From Bosea sp. 29B (GTDB lineage Bacteria; Pseudomonadota; Alphaproteobacteria; Rhizobiales; Beijerinckiaceae), in contig NZ_LR733817.1 in NCBI RefSeq assembly GCF_902506165.1, positions 4,249,027-4,313,026 of the forward strand: 64,000 bases of DNA, in the 5' to 3' direction. Below the pieces are notes generated by a model, which was not told where the DNA came from, ran no database searches, and saw only the letters and a list, made by a program, of their open reading frames with translations. A program made the position numbers and the translations under genes. Of this stretch, positions 61,876 through 64,000 are shown piece after piece; positions within the stretch are counted from its first letter, which is position 1; the number at the start of each line of letters is the position of its first letter.

Positions 61876-63261
61876 TCACGCGGTTTCGCTGCGCGCACCA
61901 GGGCGCACGTAGACCAGATTGATCGACTTCTTGTTGCGCAGCTTGCCGGAGGGCAGGTCGAGCGTTCCAAGCGGAATCTGCTTGATGAGGCGCGGTTGCA
62001 TGGGCTCGCTGACATCGAAGGCGCTGCAGACGGTCTGTCCGGCATTTGGCGAGCCGGGCAGTTCGTCAAGCTCATGGGCGACATAGAGCTTCGTATTGGA
62101 AGGATCGGTCCAGATGCCGTGCGCCTCGCGGCCATGGCTGAAGAAGTGGCCGACGACGCGTCGCTTCCCGGTGGGTGCCGACCGGTCGATGATCGCGATC
62201 CGGCTCGATGTCCGCCCTTCCGGACCGTCATCATCGACCCGCGCGAAGGTGGCGTAGGCGACGCTGCCACGCTCATTGCGGACGAATTCGACATGGTTGG
62301 GCCGGGCCCGCTCGCCGAGCGGTACATGGTCGAGCAGGCGGTGCTCGCCTCCGGCTTCGTAGACCGACAGGCAATCGGCCAGCTTCTGGGAGATCCAGAA
62401 CTCGCGGCCATCGGGCGCGATCTTCACGAACGGCGCAAAGCCGAAGCGATCCTGGGCCGAGGTGTCGATCACCGTCTTGCGCTCGGTCGTCGAGAAGCCC
62501 TGCGCGTCGTACTTGACGTTGTACACCTCGATGCGGGGCATCTTCTGCGAGATCAGGAATGCGATCGCGCCATCCTTGGAGAACCAGGTCATCGCCGGAC
62601 CGGGAACGACAGGCATGAATCGGCGGATCGCGCCGCCTCGCGCGAGTTCGCCGGCGGATTCGGCGACGGCGCGCTGGACATCGACGACGGCGATCTTGTT
62701 CTCGCCACGAAGCGCGACCCAGACCTCCTTGCCGTTCCTGGTGAAGGTCGGCTCATGCGGCTCGCGCCCGACCACAACGCCAGAGGTCAGCATGTTCGGC
62801 GAGGTCGTCGGGCCTGCCTGGGGGTTCGGCTGGTTGCCGATCACCTTCAGCTTGGCGGTGTCGACGAGATAGAGATTGCTTGTCCCACGCCCGGCTGTCG
62901 CGAACATCCGGGAATCGGGCGATGGCACGCAGCCATGGATCGAGATCGCTCCGTGGTAGAGCGGCTTCTGGATCATCTCGCCATGGGTCGGGGTGACATT
63001 GCCCGTCACGAAACGGAAGGGAGGGCGTGGATCCTCGTCGAAGCTGGTCAGATTGACCGTCGGCAGCAATTCGTCCGTCACCGGATCGATCACGCTCAGC
63101 GTGTTGGAATCTTCATTGGTCAGGAAGACTCGGTCACCGGCGTGCGGCCCCGCCTCCCCGGTCTTGCTCTGCGCTTTTGCAATGACCGGGCTGAGCGCGG
63201 CCGCCGCGGCTCCCTGAAGTACCGCACGACGGCTCGGCTCGATCGAATGACTGCTGGACAT
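61876..63261 (-). CDS. YVTN/YncE-like beta-propeller protein, Tat-exported
   Basis: A 461-residue protein. The start SIEPSRRAVLQGAAAAALSP is a twin-arginine signal, with cleavage near residue 31 (AKAQ). The rest consists of repeated blades of the YVTN type, such as VFLTNEDSNTLSVIDPVTDE, SNLYLVDTAKLKVIG and KLYVAHELDELPG. Such propellers are periplasmic scaffolds or metal/cofactor-linked proteins. It is first in the ECF-sigma operon. AGGAGC upstream of the ATG lies in a perfect 7-bp hairpin. Confidence 0.88.
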   Translation of the reverse strand: MSSSHSIEPSRRAVLQGAAAAALSPVIAKAQSKTGEAGPHAGDRVFLTNEDSNTLSVIDPVTDELLPTVNLTSFDEDPRPPFRFVTGNVTPTHGEMIQKPLYHGAISIHGCVPSPDSRMFATAGRGTSNLYLVDTAKLKVIGNQPNPQAGPTTSPNMLTSGVVVGREPHEPTFTRNGKEVWVALRGENKIAVVDVQRAVAESAGELARGGAIRRFMPVVPGPAMTWFSKDGAIAFLISQKMPRIEVYNVKYDAQGFSTTERKTVIDTSAQDRFGFAPFVKIAPDGREFWISQKLADCLSVYEAGGEHRLLDHVPLGERARPNHVEFVRNERGSVAYATFARVDDDGPEGRTSSRIAIIDRSAPTGKRRVVGHFFSHGREAHGIWTDPSNTKLYVAHELDELPGSPNAGQTVCSAFDVSEPMQPRLIKQIPLGTLDLPSGKLRNKKSINLVYVRPGARSETA

Positions 63262-63263
63262 GC

Positions 63264-63283
63264 CCTGCTCCTGGTTGAGCAGG
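63264..63283 (-). promoter_or_regulatory. Hairpin sequestering the propeller-gene ribosome site
   Basis: CCTGCTC and GAGCAGG pair perfectly around a 6-base loop, ending 2 bases from the ATG at 63261. The Shine-Dalgarno AGGAGC is inside the stem on the minus strand, so the structure could limit translation initiation. Confidence 0.4.
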
Positions 63284-63311
63284 TGAGATGCACGGCAGGC
63301 TCAATTATTCC
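63284..63311 (-). promoter_or_regulatory. Candidate ECF promoter -35 element
   Basis: GGAATAA on the minus strand (63311-63305) resembles a GGAAT-type ECF -35 and lies about 45 bp upstream of the propeller ATG. A matching -10 is not clear (a CGTGC-like word falls near the right distance), so this is tentative. Confidence 0.25.
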
Positions 63312-63329
63312 GCTGACGAAACGGGCCTC

Positions 63330-63470
63330 ACGCTTCCGTGATAGTCCGGCCCGTCAGATGAAGCGCTGGGCTCGGCCCAGGAGCCGGTGGTGTCCGGCGG
63401 TGTGTCGTTGGAAGGCTCGCAGACGCTAAAGCCTGCATCGCCGGCTCGGTCTGCAGTTTCCGCAAGCGGT
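63330..63470 (-). pseudogene. Decayed acyl-CoA dehydrogenase 3' fragment (tail D)
   Basis: Directly downstream of the intact acyl-CoA dehydrogenase gene, its 3' end appears again in degraded form. The plus strand reads TCCGGCCCGTC-AGATGAAGCG and later GCCTGCATCGCC and TCTGCAG, parallel to words at about 63635-63745. The minus translation gives ADRAGDAGF and PSNDTPPDT where the intact gene has ADRAMQVFGAGGLSNDTPL. It is frameshifted and non-coding. Confidence 0.55.
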
Positions 63471-63510
63471 CTTGCCATGTCCGAGTGCGTGACGGGCCCC
63501 ACGCCGGCGT

Positions 63511-64000
63511 TCAGCTTGATGGCTTCACGAACGGCCGCACCACCCCTTGCTCCGCAAACGCATTCCGCCCGCTCTCCTTGCGCTTCTTGATCTCGGCGCG
63601 GGCGATGGTGCGCAGGTGGACTTCGTCCGGCCCGTCGATGAAGCGCAGGGCCCGGCCCCAGCTGTAGATGAAGGCGAGCGGCGTATCGTTCGAGAGCCCA
63701 CCGGCGCCGAAGACCTGCATCGCCCGGTCGGCGATCTTCGTCTGCAGCCGCGTCGCCGCGACCTTGATCGCCGAGACCTCGGTGCGCGCGGCCTTGTTGC
63801 CATGCTTGTCCATCATCCAGGCGGCGCGCAGGCAGAGCAGGCGGGCCTGGTCGATCTCCATCCGCCCCTCGGCGATCCAGTCCTGGACATTGGCGTAGTC
63901 GGAAAGGTTGCGGCCGAAGGCCTTTCGCTCCAGCGCGCGCTCGACCATCAGCTCGAGCGCGACCTCGCATTGGCCGATCGAGCGCATGCAATGGTGGATG
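63511..64000 (-). CDS. Acyl-CoA dehydrogenase, C-terminal part
   Basis: The last 162 residues of an acyl-CoA dehydrogenase, whose 5' end is beyond the window. Codons continue without a stop to base 64000. CMRSIGQCEVALELMVERAL, KAFGRNLSDYANVQDWIAEG and QVFGAGGLSNDT are C-terminal-domain features of the FadE/ACAD10-like branch. EVHLRTIARAEIKKRKESGR is the typical tail. Degraded copies of this tail occur at 53716-53869, 58836-59023 and 63330-63470. The flavin active site lies outside the window. Confidence 0.88.
   Translation of the reverse strand, partial: IHHCMRSIGQCEVALELMVERALERKAFGRNLSDYANVQDWIAEGRMEIDQARLLCLRAAWMMDKHGNKAARTEVSAIKVAATRLQTKIADRAMQVFGAGGLSNDTPLAFIYSWGRALRFIDGPDEVHLRTIARAEIKKRKESGRNAFAEQGVVRPFVKPSS

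Noticed and set aside
61213..63429. A 738-codon open frame on the plus strand over the ECF operon
   Set aside because: Antisense to DUF305 and propeller genes that have clear motifs; low-complexity product.

Overview
The window looks like chromosomal DNA of a high-GC alphaproteobacterium, most likely of the order Hyphomicrobiales (a Bosea- or Methylobacterium-like soil or plant-associated catabolic generalist). This rests on the strong GC-ending codon bias, many LysR/TetR/MarR-controlled catabolic operons, two binding-protein-dependent transport operons, Brucella-type RND efflux genes, and small palindromic repeats of the kind common in this order. The genus is inference. No rRNA, tRNA, CRISPR array, transposase or integrase was seen.

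Layout. (1) 1-7.7 kb: end of uraD, then a LysR gene divergent from gcl-hyi-glxR-allantoate amidohydrolase-aromatic ammonia-lyase. This block carries allantoin/glyoxylate to glycerate. (2) 7.8-13.5 kb: a DUF2161 protein, then a leftward set LysR-SDR-tautomerase-nitronate monooxygenase, and a Na/phosphate cotransporter. (3) 14-24.6 kb: an acyclic terpene utilisation (atu) cluster. Leftward genes are atuE-atuA-biotin carboxylase-biotin carrier-atuC, followed by an HCCA-isomerase-like and a transglutaminase-like gene. Rightward genes are atuD-atuB, and a TetR regulator follows. The carboxylase beta subunit has the glycine expected of geranyl-CoA carboxylase. The alpha subunit is split into two genes. 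(4) 24.9-35.1 kb: a second nitronate monooxygenase, then a livGHM/binding protein/livF transporter interleaved with an acyl-CoA ligase, followed by a PaaK-like protein and an enoyl-CoA hydratase. A shared 13-bp inverted motif (TGAAT-N3-ATTCA) occurs at four places in blocks 3 and 4, so one TetR repressor probably controls uptake, activation and oxidation together.

(5) 35.1-43.5 kb: a flavin hydroxylase divergent from a MarR gene with a double operator between them, a binding-protein-like sensor with no signal peptide, divergent pyrE/pyrC, an amidase and a LysR gene. (6) 43.6-49 kb: an alpha/beta hydrolase and an RND efflux pair. (7) 49-59.3 kb is the accessory region. It holds a two-gene TcmP/three-Cys-motif (Gp37/Gp68-like) cassette, a divergent GNAT/ATP-grasp pair, and a threonine-synthase-like enzyme with an amino-acid ABC transporter. 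Three copies of a roughly 250-bp direct repeat (A, B, C) separate these modules. Copies B and C are each preceded by a decayed 3' tail of an acyl-CoA dehydrogenase gene whose intact 3' end lies at the right edge of the window. (8) 59.3-64 kb: a DUF3108 protein, a YVTN propeller-DUF305-ECF sigma-anti-sigma operon, and the partial acyl-CoA dehydrogenase.

The best candidates for undescribed biology are the TcmP cassette with its AT-rich palindromic promoter, the A/B/C repeat system with the acyl-CoA dehydrogenase tails, and the four-site TetR regulon joining a terpene pathway to a liv-type importer.
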